From: Seriola aureovittata
Lineage: Eukaryota; Chordata; Actinopteri; Carangiformes; Carangidae
Direction: 5' to 3'
NCBI RefSeq assembly: GCF_021018895.1
Contig: NC_079373.1
Location: forward strand, 13,798,501 to 13,862,500
DNA: 64,000 bases
Positions 25,561 through 36,430 of this stretch are shown here, in pieces. The notes under the pieces are model-generated. The model saw only the letters and a list, made by a program, of their open reading frames with translations. It made no database searches and had not been told where the DNA came from. Position 1 is the first letter of the stretch. Each line of letters begins with the position of its first letter. A program made the position numbers and the translations under genes.

Positions 25561-26734
25561 TCCCATTTCCTGTTTCCAATTAGGTAATAAAGAGTGTCCA
25601 CTGATGTTTGCAAATTAATAAAATATAGTTTCTCTGTCACCATTTTTCTTTTTTTTTTTTTAGGTAAGACATACAAGTTAGGATTTAGTGGTAAAGCAAA
25701 CATTTTTACAGTGAAGTTAACTGGGTCTTTAAAGTAAATAGATGTAAACTGGATGTAATAAATCATGTCGTGTCATCTGCATGGCTTTGCCCTGTGTCTT
25801 GGCCCTGGGACTGCTCCTTCTTTATTTATTTAATTTATGTTCTAAGCTTCCATGTTGGTCACTGAGGTTCCCTTTTTGAAAAATAGCCATAGTTTGACGA
25901 TGTCTGTTCAGCTGGCTGCCTTCAATTTTATACCTGCAAAGTTTCAATCTAGGCCTCCCTGCGTCCTTTAACATTCGGTGCCCGCACCAACACCCTCCCC
26001 CACCTTTTTCTCCCTTTTCCAGGATTACTGGTAGAGACTGCACTTGTACTGTTATTTTCAACCTTGGTGGACAGGGGCTTCGGTATGTATTCTGAAAATA
26101 CTTCAAAGAAAAGCAAAAAGAGAGCAATTTTCTGCTTGAATATCCCTCTGACTAAATCCATTGATCATCCTTGGGGTTCCTGAGAGAGAGGGAGTGAGAT
26201 GGAGAGGCATGTTTTATCCTCTAATAACTCCTACCTTCACCCCTTCCTGCCTCTTTGTTGTTGTGTTGTTGTTGGTCGCACTTCTGCACTATTCCTTGGA
26301 GAGCAGCTGAGATTGAAGTTATTTTATGCTTCGGCTCCCTGGGCCCCAATTTGAAAACTCTTGTGTGTCAGTTTTCACACACTCCTGTCATATGGCAAAG
26401 AGTGCTGTAGAGTTTTGTCTTTTTACCTTTTTCTGTGAATGCATCTTGTGGGGCATTCTGCATTTAGTGACAAATAGGTCATGGTAAGAGATCTGGTTTA
26501 TGTCTGTTTAAAAATTTGTTTAGAACTTCTGTTTTATGAATGCATCATCCAAATAAGACAAATTTAGATTTCCTCTGTGTGTTTAGAAAGTGTGAGAAAT
26601 GTTTTTGAATATTTACGTTTTGTTCATATTTACAGCTGTAACACATCAGCCTCCTCCTCAGTGCTTCTGATCAGTTTAGTTTATTATTTAGTAATTTTCA
26701 TTTTTTAAACTTTTATTTATATGAGGATGTTCGT
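25561..26734. other. Noncoding stretch
   Basis: Two overlapping minus-strand frames (25822-26127 and 25949-26161) in different phases are the only open frames; neither looks like a known protein. The part at 26160-26400 is repeat-poor and could be a weak regulatory block. A T-run lies near 25650. Confidence 0.5.
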
Positions 26735-27000
26735 GGAATAGCCTCTTCACATTCACACAGTTCACACACATTCGCACCTGGAAGTGGTTCAATAAAATCA
26801 CAGTCTCAGTCTGATCTGTTGACCACTGAGGAGCTCTGCTATAGCAGTTGGGGGTTAAACACCCTGCTCAAGGGTGTGTCAGCGGTGATAATGAAGGAGG
26901 AGCCTGTGCTGCTCTCTCACTTTTTCAACCTGGGTTTATCCTGCTGGTCACGGGATCAGGAGACCTTCCAATCACAAGCCTGCTTTTTCAACCTTTAAGC
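26735..27000 (+). repeat. Decayed teleost dispersed repeat
   Basis: The order CACATTCACAC / GCACCTGGAAG / AGCAGTTGGGGGTTAAACAC / CTGCTCAAGGGTGTGTCAGC / ACGGGATCAGGAGACCTTCC matches a repeat found in very many fish genomes. The intact form has GGGTTCAGT.TCTTGC.CAAGG.CAC.TC and a GGGATCGAACC..CGACCTTC end. The copy is diverged. Class not assigned; recognition is from memory. Confidence 0.6.
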
Positions 27001-27539
27001 TGAAATCCTGTCTTCAGCATCAGCATAACTGTGAGGGTCTAAGAGAGTTTATGTGATGTGAATTTACTAAAATATATGTATTTGTATTTCTGTTTATGTT
27101 ATGGACAGACTTTGCCTGTTGACTGTAGACTACACACTGACTGCACAAATATTTCCACTCACACAGACAACCATGCTAGTTTTGGAGTAGATCAGGGCTC
27201 GCTCACTCAGTAACACTAGCTGGACCATGTGTGAGAAAGCTGCATCAGCCTGCAGTCTTCACAAAATCCCACCACAACTGTATCACTTCACATAGACTTT
27301 GTTCAGACACTACTACTTTTGATTGTGTTGCAGATATTTAGCCAGAACCTGACGGCCTTTTTAAATCATTGGGTTTTGATTAAAAATCATTTGCAATGAT
27401 ACAATAGTAATAATTGTGTAAATCTAATGGTATTTCTTAAAGACTGGTCAGCCTATATCATTTAACTTGTAAAGTTTTAGTTGAAAGTGGGCTATAATCT
27501 AAAAGATCATACAAGCCAGTGATGCCTATTTTCTTTCCT
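27001..27539. other. Noncoding stretch
   Basis: No gene, repeat or RNA recognised in this AT-rich interval. Confidence 0.5.
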
Positions 27540-27870
27540 GCTTGTGTTTGTATGCAGCCATTACATGTATGCCATTTGTGTTGGCTGTAAGGTCTTTCGG
27601 TCAAGGTGGTGGTGGATGTCTGGGTCACAAGTGGGCTCTATCTAATTTTTGGCATACTGGCGCAGGCACCTTTCAGACACCTCTCTTCACCTGCCAGTGT
27701 CTCCATCTCTGGCAGACTCAATAAACTGCAGCTAATTGGAAGGTGATGACAGACAAGCCAGTTCCAATTTATTGCAGTTTGAAGACAACCCATCCACTTT
27801 CCCTCTGCGGCCTGGCTGAGTCCGTATGTTGGAGCATTGCTTTCACCCAACCCTATGCACACATTTGGGC
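27540..27870. promoter_or_regulatory. Candidate conserved noncoding block with 19-nt inverted repeat
   Basis: Repeat-poor block. Arms at 27723-27741 (AAACTGCA...AATTGGAA) and 27762-27780 (TTCCAATT...TGCAGTTT) pair at 16 of 19 positions around a 3-nt internal mismatch and a 20-nt loop. The left arm contains CTAATTGG, a homeodomain-like core. Frames on both strands (27542-27724 + and 27638-27862 -) have no similarity to known proteins. Could be a structured enhancer or a small hairpin RNA; neither is shown. Confidence 0.38.
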
Positions 27871-28329
27871 TCTCTCACTGTGTGATGGCACAGTCAAATG
27901 ACCCATAAGGAAAAATGAATGAACTGAATACCACCTTTAAAAAATGACTGCTGGTAGATTAACCTTGCTGCTTACCTTTCCCTCTTTTAGTGGTATCAAA
28001 GGCATTTCCACCTGTTCAGTTATGTTAAGGAGAATGCATCACAATCACCAAGCGCAATCTGGCCCTGCCTGTCTGGGCTTTTGGTGATGTTTTCCTTCAG
28101 CCAAAATCAAATAAAGTGTTAAATAAAATGTATTTCTAAAGTTAGATGTTTCTACACACAGCATGTTTGTCACTAGATGTAGGAATGTATCATAGCTCAG
28201 AGCATTTAAGCTATACTCAATGTGAAACTGTTCAATACGCCTATTAAAACTTGAATATACCATCATTTATGCCATGGTATAAACTTTGTTTTCTGCTGCT
28301 TGATTGCTGAAGCCCAAGCCTTGACACTT
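27871..28329. other. Noncoding stretch
   Basis: One minus-strand frame at 28045-28266 with no recognisable domain. Nothing else seen. Confidence 0.5.
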
Positions 28330-28560
28330 GTGATGTACTCTGCCAAGAACATTAAGTATCCGAAAGTGATAAAGCTTCAATTTGCTAGACCATTAGACTA
28401 ATTACTGCAATAATTAAGTAACTACTTGATTAGAACTAATGGGTACCTAATTATCCAGGAAGAAAGGATCAGGTGGTAATTAATAGAGTCAAGCTGATGT
28501 CTTCTGACTTACCAATGCCGATTACCAAACATGAGGGACTGACACTGGTGAGGACAAAAA
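28330..28560. promoter_or_regulatory. Candidate conserved noncoding block, dense in ATTA words
   Basis: High density of TAAT/ATTA words: ACCATTAGACTAATTACTGC (28389-28408), GGGTACCTAATTATCC (28441-28456), GGTGGTAATTAATAGAG (28472-28488). No frame is open. Homeodomain sites cluster like this in neural and limb enhancers, but AT-rich DNA also yields such words by chance. Confidence 0.38.
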
Positions 28561-29584
28561 AAAAAGAAAAGGAAATGCCATTTGAGTGTTTACCTAGCCC
28601 CCTGTAGTGAAGGCAAACAGTTTGTTAGTATCACATCACATGAGTGGATTGTTAATGATTGTTAATGTAACGGGAACATAACACATCGATACATTATACA
28701 GGACGATTAGCCTGCATCTATTTTCTAATTTATCCCTGAGCAGAGGTTGATCTCAATAGTATTGATAGTGATTACAGAGATAAGGAAGTATTATATAGTA
28801 TTTGACATAAGTTCTTTTGATGGATGGATGGACATTTGCTCTCATTTATAGACAAGCTTTGATGTTTTGTGTGCATGTGTGTGCGTGTGTATGTAAAGCA
28901 GAGACTGTACGTTTGGAGCTACACACAATGTTAAAAATGAATGGTTTAGACTTGATTTTAATCACATTTCACAATGAACATCTCTCACAGACACAAAGGA
29001 AGATGAATAGAGACAAATCTAAAATTTATAGAATTCTACAATTTGCATAAAGTGTATTATCTAAACATATAAGTGGAAAGTAGGGGTGTTGAAAAGGTCA
29101 TTAAAATTTAAGTATATTGAATACAGAATATGGACATTATCTATCAATCCATCAATCTGCTAGTTACCTAATGTATAATTGTTGTAAGACGGGCAGCAGT
29201 CAAGCCTAGTCTACATATAATATGCATGACTATGAATGGAAGTAAAAGTGAAAGCTGACACTTTTTGATGTATAGTTCTTTTTTATATTAATGTTTGAAT
29301 AATATGTGCCTGGAGGGTGGGCTATAAATTAAAATGGAGAATTGAGGTATAAATTTTTATGAGTCCTCCTCATCTATTTCCATTATATATTTAAAAATGA
29401 AAGAATCACTGTTATTTGGATTAAACAGACAATCCTACATTGCATTCCTTCAAGCAGGCTGATTGAAGGTTAAACGTGTATTCAGGAATCTTTAATTTTC
29501 CTCAGGCATCTTCACTAAGAATGCAATTAATGAAAACTACAATGTCATCCAAAAGGAAACAAATATTGCTGAGATTACAAGTAC
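28561..29584. other. AT-rich noncoding stretch
   Basis: Contains a short duplication ATTGTTAATG twice in a row (about 28650-28669) and a (GATG)3 patch near 28819. The frame at 28817-29050 (+) starts in that patch and resembles nothing known. Confidence 0.55.
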
Positions 29585-29905
29585 AGTTATTTAAAACTGA
29601 CATGATTAGTGGATTAATTGAATAGTGGATAAACAGAAGAATAATCATAACTATTTTGATAATGGATTAATCATTTCTGGTTCCAACTTCTCAATTGAGA
29701 GACTTTGCTTGTCTTTTCTATATATCACTGTCAACTGCATATCTTTGTGTTTTGGACTTTCAGTTGAAAAAAAGACATTTGATGACGTCACCTTGGATTC
29801 TTGGAAGTTGTGACGGGTATTTCATAGACTAAACAATCGATGAATAAGAAAAAATAATCAACAGATTAAGTGAATTACTAATAGCTGCAGTCTTACAGTC
29901 ATTAC
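29585..29905 (+). repeat. Dispersed repeat family 2 ("attaatcgatt" type), copy 1
   Basis: Matches a short repeat very common in teleosts with GATTAATCGATT-rich ends and a central CAAATGTC..TGACGTC..CCAAGG core. Here the ends are GTGGATTAATTGAATAGTGG (29609-29628) and CAATCGATGAATAAG (29836-29850). The centre has TGGTTCCAACTTCTCAATTG (29679-29698) and TTTGATGACGTCACCTTGG (29778-29796). The ends are imperfect inverted copies of each other, suggesting a nonautonomous DNA transposon. The frame at 29625-29813 lies within it and is not a gene. Confidence 0.68.
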
Positions 29906-30579
29906 TTATGGTATCATACTTATTAGTGCTTTGCAACCAGGTTACTGTGGTTATTTTGGTACAGGTAATGACATATAGAAGCTTCTGTGTCAACGTCCTG
30001 CAACCTGTCTATTGAGGAAAACTTGCTTTTAAAAAAACAAAAAACACTATCAACACGCTGTGGGAATCACTCGGAGAGCATGCGATTATAAATAAAAGGA
30101 CAGTGAAGAAGAAGGTGGGGGGTCTCCAGTTGACGGCTCCTGTGAGAGTCCCAATGAGGGTTTTTAACAAGATGAGCAGGGAGGCCAGAGTTACTGTACC
30201 TAAGCTCTCTCCCTCTGCATATTCCTGTGAGAAGATGCTTTTTTATCTGGACGCAGGATAAAAATAACATACTTTTGTGTGTGTCTTTGTCATGGTATGG
30301 CATTTGGAAAGCAGGGGTTCATATGACTGGAAACAGTGGTGTCAATTAATCAAGTGTTTATAGGCCGTGCTTTACAAGACATCAAAGTTTACTGCTCTCA
30401 CCAGAGATGGCTATTTGAAACACGGGCTCTCTGCAGACTTTATTTTCTTTATTTACACACTACAGATACATAATAAGTTGACAGAGAAGCAAGGCGCATT
30501 GTCTTTGAATATGTGAGATCTTATCATATCAGACTACTTGTATTAAATAACACTTTATAACTCAGTCACTATCCACTCC
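29906..30579. other. Noncoding stretch, weak CNE-like part at 30.06-30.30 kb
   Basis: From 30060 to 30300 the sequence is repeat-poor with balanced composition and a minus-strand frame (30067-30303) of unknown meaning. The rest is AT-rich background. Confidence 0.4.
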
Positions 30580-31010
30580 TCTCCCTGTGCTCCAACGCTG
30601 CGCTGAATTGATATGCAGTCTAATCCTCTGCTAGGAGCTGATGTGATGTAAATGAAAGTAATTAGGGAAGTGTCAAACATAATTAATAAAACAGGTTTAA
30701 GTTGTGAAAACACTTGTCAGCGGAATGAATGAAGATTTTGCCTCTTGTCTCCCTGACGCTGCCCTCCCTTTTTGCTGCTGTTCAATTAGGTCACAGATTG
30801 CTCCTAAGTTACCGCTCCCCTCTCACTTTCCCTTTTACCCTCTATCTCTTGTTCTCACAGCCTTTCCAATTCTATGCATGGAGACCTGTGAGAAAGGAGG
30901 GGGAGCCACCATCCTGTGGAAGGGAAATAAATTTGCCTGTCCATCCACCGCCTGGATGAAATTAATTGCAGACTCCTCATGCTGTCTGGGTACAACTGGG
31001 GCATTAACAT
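30580..31010. promoter_or_regulatory. Candidate conserved noncoding block, strong
   Basis: Highly non-random texture: GCAGTCTAATCCTCTG (30615-30630; OTX/PITX-type TAATCC), AAAGTAATTAGGG (30655-30667), CATAATTAATAAAAC near 30679, TTCAATTAGGTCACAG (30781-30796; next to a nuclear-receptor-like AGGTCA half site) and GAAATTAATTGCAGACTCC (30959-30977). Two plus-strand frames (30704-31012 and 30729-30959) overlap in different phases, arguing against an exon. Role inferred. Confidence 0.45.
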
Positions 31011-31470
31011 AAGCAATTTGCGTCCAACTTCTTCTGCCGGCTGTTTAATAGAGCATCGGACCTGGCCGATAAGGCTTAAGGTCCCTGACGCATTAGCATT
31101 TTCATAATATCAAAATATTATAGCACCATGATTTGCTAAACCCCATTCATTATTGATAAGAACAAAAGGTTTTATAAATTACAAAAAGGGAGCATGACCT
31201 ATAATTACGGCAAGCAAATTAGGGTGTGCAGTAAAGTCAGTTACATTTTGAAGAAAAATAATGATGCTGGAGACCTTTTTCCTTCCCTCAGGATTGAAAA
31301 AATAATAGATTCCTTCGCAGCCTCACATGGGGTTGAGGAGTATGCTCGCAGGTTCATGAGGGACAATGTCTGCACAAGAAAGAGAGCAAGTGTCCCTGGC
31401 CCATGCACCATCGCTGCATGCATAAAACGGGCCATTAGGCGAGTTAGTTTTAGTTAATGAACATACTCAA
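31011..31470. promoter_or_regulatory. Candidate conserved noncoding block, strongest in the window
   Basis: Continuous repeat-free block with ACATAAGCAATTTGCGTCC near 31009, a small AT hairpin (ATAATAT at 31104-31110 and ATATTAT at 31115-31121), CCCATTCATTATTGATAAG (31142-31160), CTATAATTACGGCAAGC (31199-31215), ATGCATGCATAAAACGGGCC-like sequence near 31414 and CCATTAGGCGAGTTAG near 31431. It is open on both strands over about 190 bases, as ultraconserved elements sometimes are. I favour regulatory DNA; a coding alternative is listed separately. Confidence 0.45.
31194..31457 (+). other. Exon-like open frame inside the CNE-like block (tentative)
   Basis: An 87-codon frame. Its middle begins after a pyrimidine-rich tract ending in CAG (CCTTTTTCCTTCCCTCAG, 31273-31290), which resembles a splice acceptor. 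It then reads IEKIIDSFAASHGVEEYARR and continues with a basic Arg/Lys/Cys-rich part to a stop at 31455-31457. I do not recognise the peptide. The opposite strand is open over most of the same bases. More likely a noncoding element than an exon. Confidence 0.15.
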
Positions 31471-33230
31471 ACTAGGAGAGAAATTTATGCAAATAAACAT
31501 AAAATATCATCCATAGCAATGTTACTGAACTTATATAGCACCCTTATAGATTTGTTTTTCAGGTCTAGTAGCGATTGTGAGGGAAACAATGACGAAACGT
31601 ACAGTTAGTTGTGGTTGGACACCTAATGTAGTTCTATAATTGACATGAGATATTTCTGTAAATAATGCCACTGACCCTGTTATTAAGGTTAAGTCATACA
31701 ATGATTAATCTTACTCTACTGGCTCTACCTTGAATTAAGTTTATTATGTACATGCACAAAAATATACAATGTGGTAAACCCCACATGCTGTAGTCAGATA
31801 GATACTTTTATCGTTATTATTTTAATAGTTATTATATCGGTGTTACTTACAGTACTTCTGACAACAGACAAAAGTGTCTGGCTAGTGCCTGTAATAAGAT
31901 CAGATTCAACGCAGCTAGTAGAAAATTTTCCAAAAGTGACATTGCATGGACCCAAAGTGAAAACTATAGTCAAGTATTAGTAGTCTATTTTGATAAGTTG
32001 ATAGCATAGCCTATAAATGGTAAATATTTTTTGCATTTTTTGCAAAGAAAATCTCTTTTTACATCCTGTTTGAATTGGTGCCTTTTTTTTAATAAAATTT
32101 TGTTGAATGTTGAAATGACCCACAACTGACTGACAAGCATTTATGTTATTGTTGATGCTTAAATGGATCTGCACAGAACACTATCAACACTGTATGTCAC
32201 GTGACCAAAGCACGATAATGATATTCTGTTACTTTCCTATATTTCCATTTGTGTCATATTTTCAGGTGTAGAACCACAGACGCCAATTGAGGCTTCAGGG
32301 TAGATGAGATAATTGCGCAAGTTCTCTAGAGACATCCTCCATCATTATCTAGTGTTTGTTACTTCAGTGTTTGCCCCAGATGACAGGAAGACAGAATTAA
32401 CCAAAACATTTTAACTGCAAAACACAGCTCATTTGGCCTATGCTTTTTCTACAGATACACAGTTTAGTTTTAATATTTAACTAATAAAAAGCCTTTCCAG
32501 ACGCTCTGTAAGCTGATTTTTGTTTTCATAGTTTTCAGCTTTGCACACTCCCATAACTCTGAACTCTGTTAGCATTAGCTTGATATCTAACAATATACAA
32601 AATGCAATAAGATAGTGTTTCCCCTTTGCATTTCAGTCTTCGTGTGAAGCCAGGCCTGTACTGTACACAGAGCGATATCAAGTGTTATATGTATTCATGA
32701 GTAAGACAGCAAACAGCCATATTTTGTTATACAGTATGTTTGAGCATTCCTTTCAAGTATTTATCAACATAATTTATTTCACAGCTTAACTTCCTTCATC
32801 ATAAATGTGGAGTAGGCTCTCACATTCTCTCTGCATCTCACGTGGGATAATAAAACCAAGAAGTTGTTACACAATGTAAACACGACCATCTAGAAATGCT
32901 GTGAAACTAGAGTTCAGCTTCAGTTTTTAATCTAGTATGACACTAGGGAAAGCAAACAATCACATCCTTGTGTAATACCTGTGACACTCACATTTCCTTA
33001 CTTAAAGTTTATTAGCAAAGGTTGATTAGCCCTACGTTTCAGACTCAGGAAGTACTACACATGGTGGTTAGTTTCTGTTGGATTTAATACTTGATGTATG
33101 TATTTTTTTTAATCAAATTTATGAACAGCATAAAATATGGAAAATATTTAATTTTTCTTATGAATAAAACATGAAATTTAACTCTGATCTAACTTAGCAG
33201 TGGAGCAATGAACCTTTAAACCTGCAGTAA
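31471..33230. other. AT-rich noncoding stretch
   Basis: About 1.8 kb with short meaningless frames (31771-31980 +, 31977-32174 -). No repeat family or RNA gene recognised. Confidence 0.55.
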
Positions 33231-33250
33231 ATTATTATTATTATTATTAT
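33231..33250. repeat. ATT trinucleotide microsatellite
   Basis: Pure (ATT)n run of 20 bases. Confidence 0.9.
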
Positions 33251-33429
33251 GCCCACATGGAGATGATGCAACAAACTGTAAACATGACAATGACATTATG
33301 CTCTTATAAAGTTGATATGACAAACCCATATAGATGCTTATTTACACATCAAACAGACACACAGCAACATTATCACTCATTTCAAATTATGTTTCTGTCC
33401 ACCTGATGAATGTATCCTCTTTTCTTTCT

Positions 33430-33800
33430 CTTTTAGCTCTGTTTTGCTCTCCTCTGTTTCTACCAAATGCTCCACTATGTTCACCAGCTATAGTTGCTAA
33501 CTTTGTTTGTTTGGTCCTCAGCAAGTAGTGTATAGAAGGTTTATCAAAGCTTTTCCTATAGAACATCTGCTTGCTGTGGCTTTAGACATGGTTGATGAGC
33601 GGTCAGAGTGAACCAAAACAGCGAACTTGCCAACTGTAAAACCAAAACACAGGCTACGGCGTTAAAACGATGAGGGGAACTGTTGATTGAAGTGATCATT
33701 TTTCTTTGGCATCATCGCCATGACTGACCCTTTCCACAATACACATTCATTTGATCTATTTTAAATATAGAATATTTATTATAGCAGCTTTTACATAAAC
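33430..33800 (+). repeat. Dispersed repeat family 1, copy B
   Basis: Aligns with 44785-45145 in the same orientation: AAATGCTCCACTATGTTCAC (33466-33485) against AAATGCTCCACTATTTCCAC (44843-44862), then TTGCTAACTTTGT against TCACTAACTTTGT, GTCAGAGTGAACCAAA (33602-33617) against a GTGAGAGTGAACCAAA equivalent, and a closing TATAGCAGCTTTTAC (33781-33795) against TAAAGCAGCTTTAAC. The copy at 2336-2660 is in reverse. No coding content. Confidence 0.68.
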
Positions 33801-34259
33801 ACTGTTTAAAGTTTCTAAGAGTATTTTTAACTTCTAATGTCTCAGTGTAGTGAAGTTAAACTACTGTAGTGTAGGAAAGAACATCAAAAGAGCCTTGCAG
33901 CCTGCCCTGTCTGAATGATTTCACTGCTAAACCTTTGCTGTAATCAAAGTTGATGGAAATCTTATTTCTTGACTTCGTTCTTTCAGTAATTGTGCTATGT
34001 TTACTCATTCGTGACACCATCCATTGTGTCTGTGGTCATGGCAGTTTATAAACAAACTCGAGGCTTGACTTCTTCACAAAGACCTCACCGGGGTCGGATG
34101 TGCATAATATCTGTCTTGTGTACGCTAAGTCTTCATGTTTACCCAGTGATCACATCAATGAATAAATCTAGGAACTTGATACTGAATTAGTATGCCACAT
34201 TTATCTTTAGGTATCAGTGTTAAGCTAGGTACTCAGAGTACTAACATTGTCATATAACC
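33801..34259. other. Noncoding stretch
   Basis: AT-rich; one frame at 33990-34190 (+) with no recognisable domain. Nothing else recognised. Confidence 0.5.
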
Positions 34260-34440
34260 AGTGGGAATTATTTCTCTGTTATCTCACTCATCCTGGTGAT
34301 GTGGACTCAAAGTTTGATTGCGTCCTATTGGGCCTGTCTAATCACTGCCACACTGTGTCCCAGAGTGCTCCATGGGTCCTTATCATTCATTAACCTCTAG
34401 CTATGATGTCGCGCTGCCCTCCCCATACAGTCATACAGCA
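34260..34440. promoter_or_regulatory. Candidate conserved noncoding block
   Basis: Contains CAAAGTTTGATTGCGTCC (34308-34325), CTATTGGGCCTGTCTAATC (34325-34343) and CATTCATTAACCTCTAGC near 34385. The CTTTG/CAAAG words are TCF/LEF-like. No open frame and no repeat. Inference only. Confidence 0.4.
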
Positions 34441-34494
34441 TTTGAAGTCATAGATATATTTTGCTGAAGAAACAATAACCATTTACGCAGAATA

Positions 34495-34745
34495 TATTGT
34501 GAATCCAGGGCTTCGTTAAAGGTGACTTAGTCTCCTTTTGCCCTTCTCAATTTCTCTCCATCTAATCTCCCTCTGTCTATAACAATAAGAATTAATTAGC
34601 CTGCTTATTTTTCTCTGGTTGTAGAGAGGCTCCCCATCTGGATGGAAGACAGTCCTCTGTGTGCCTGATTAATGACATGGAGAGACAGTTGCCAGTTTTG
34701 AAACCTTGCTGTCTGTCCCAGGTCAGAACTTCCAGAAGGCAACTT
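34495..34745. promoter_or_regulatory. Candidate conserved noncoding block
   Basis: Contains CTTCGTTAAAGGTGACTTAG (34511-34530), AAGAATTAATTAGCCTGC (34587-34604) and GCCTGATTAATGACATGG (34663-34680) in a repeat-free stretch. It ends at an A-rich patch near 34760. The paired AATTAATTAG and GATTAATGAC words resemble clustered homeodomain/PBC sites. Role inferred. Confidence 0.42.
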
Positions 34746-34802
34746 AATGTTAGTCCAAGACAAAAAAAAGAAAGAAAATAGCCCTTAGAGATTGTTATGC
34801 TC

Positions 34803-34825
34803 TTTTTTTTTTTTTTTTTTTTTTT
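34803..34825. repeat. T23 homopolymer
   Basis: Run of 23 T. No retroposon body or target duplication was recognised next to it. Confidence 0.85.
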
Positions 34826-36112
34826 AAATTAGCTACTAAAAATAGATTTTTCTTTTATTTGTAATGGAAGTATTGTTATACTAGAAAATAACCTATGACA
34901 TTTTCTACCAGTGTTTTTTTGTCACAAATTTAAATATGTATAATGTTACTTCACTGTTTGGAAGTCATTGGGATCATTCTTATCTACTTTACACGAGGCT
35001 GTGTAGATGCATTTTTTTATGCTTCTGCATAGTTTCGAATCAGTTTTTGAGATTGCGTCGTTGTAATTCAACAACAACAGTTACATGTTTAATCCTGACA
35101 CACACGGTTCCATTGTTGTGATTACTGGTTTTGTGTACAGACACTGCTCTCTCTGCTTGTCCACAGGGCAGCTAAAGGAAAAAGGTGTTGCTCAGGGTAA
35201 ATAGATGGTTGTGCACCTGTTCGTGTAACCATTTTACCGGTTCATAGCTTGTCTTTTTTTTTTTCTCACACACCAAAACCAATCTTCTAAACTTCAGAAA
35301 ACTCTATTCAAAGTAAACTGGTGAAATCTGGTGACTATCTGAGGTTAGTATTGTGGCTGGTAATGATGTGACCTTTTCGAATCAGTGTGCCCCCTTTTAC
35401 CCTAAATATAATTTTACTAGCTGTATTTTCTTGTCAGTGTAGTCAGAATTATTCAAATACCACACATAGGGGCTTTAATGCAGCTTTACATATTTTGTAC
35501 AAAAAATACACTTGCAACTCACAAAAACAGACAAACAAAAAGCACTGGCGTATAATTTTATAACAGTGTCATATTTCAAAACATCAGATTTGCAAGACAT
35601 AAAAAATCCATCCCATTTGTAATAGCCAAATTTTTTCAAAACCTTTAGTACTGTTGATGCTCTGTGGTGCAGTACTTGGGATTTTAGCCAGCTAGTTGCC
35701 TGAACCAGAGAAAGGAAGGGCAAAGCATCTCTCTTGCCACTAGAGCCTTGACTCATTTGTCACTTATGTGTCAAAGAGAAGATGACATTTACAGCCTGGT
35801 GAAGTGACTGGCCTCCAGCCCATCCGGCACCCCTGAAGTAATAAATGTTTACCTTTAAGAAAGAGGTCTGTGGGTTCAGGTTTTTTCTTTAGAAGTGAGA
35901 AGGTTCCTTTGCAACCTGGGTTCTCATTTTCTCCACCTTTCACTTAATTCGTCAAACAGAAAAAAAGGGGCAAAAAAAAGGATATCAGTAACCAACAGTG
36001 TTTTTCAAAATGCCCTCATTTCACAGTAATTTTGAACTGCACAAAGGTTGTAATGTATGGTACACTTAATAATACAAAAAGTACAGCAACCTATAGAAGC
36101 AAATACAAATGT
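34826..36112. other. Noncoding stretch, weak CNE-like part at 35.69-35.96 kb
   Basis: AT-rich background. From about 35690 to 35960 the sequence is repeat-poor with TTGACTCATTTGTCAC (35748-35763, with an AP-1-like TGACTCA) and GACTGGCCTCCAGCCC near 35807. A minus-strand frame at 35475-35756 has no recognisable domain. Confidence 0.4.
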
Positions 36113-36135
36113 ATTAATAATAATAATAATAATAT
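36113..36135. repeat. AAT trinucleotide microsatellite
   Basis: (TAA)n run. Shortly downstream the unit AGTATATAACTATA is duplicated (about 36141-36168). Confidence 0.85.
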
Positions 36136-36214
36136 TACATAAGTATATAACTATAAGTATATAACTAACTGGTGAAATGTATGCCTATATCAGCCATTAC
36201 CATGGTCTAAAAAG

Positions 36215-36430
36215 GATTCCAACTACCTCTCCCAAGGAGGTTATGTTTTCACCCATGTTCGTTAGTTTGTTGTTTGTCAGCTCGATTACGCAAAAAGTAC
36301 CATTCCCATGAAGGGATGGGGGTATTGAATTTTGGGGCCTGATCATTGATTATGAATTTGAAGTCTGGTGTATGTTGTTTGACATTGGCCTTGGCAGAGG
36401 TCTGTGCTCTCTGAGTGCCTTTCTAGCTAG
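36215..36430 (+). repeat. Widespread animal dispersed repeat, internally deleted copy
   Basis: The left end CCCAAGGAGGTTATGTTTTC (36232-36251), then CCCATGTTCGTTAG, GTTTGTCAGCTCGATTACGC (36273-36292), AAGGGATGGGG and the right end CTTGGCAGAGGTCTGTGCTC (36390-36409) match a repeat I recall from many fish genomes. It is marked by GGAGGTTATGTTTTCACC at one end and CCTTGGCGGAGGT..GCACTC at the other. Full copies are longer, so the middle has been lost here. The class is not assigned. Confidence 0.65.
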
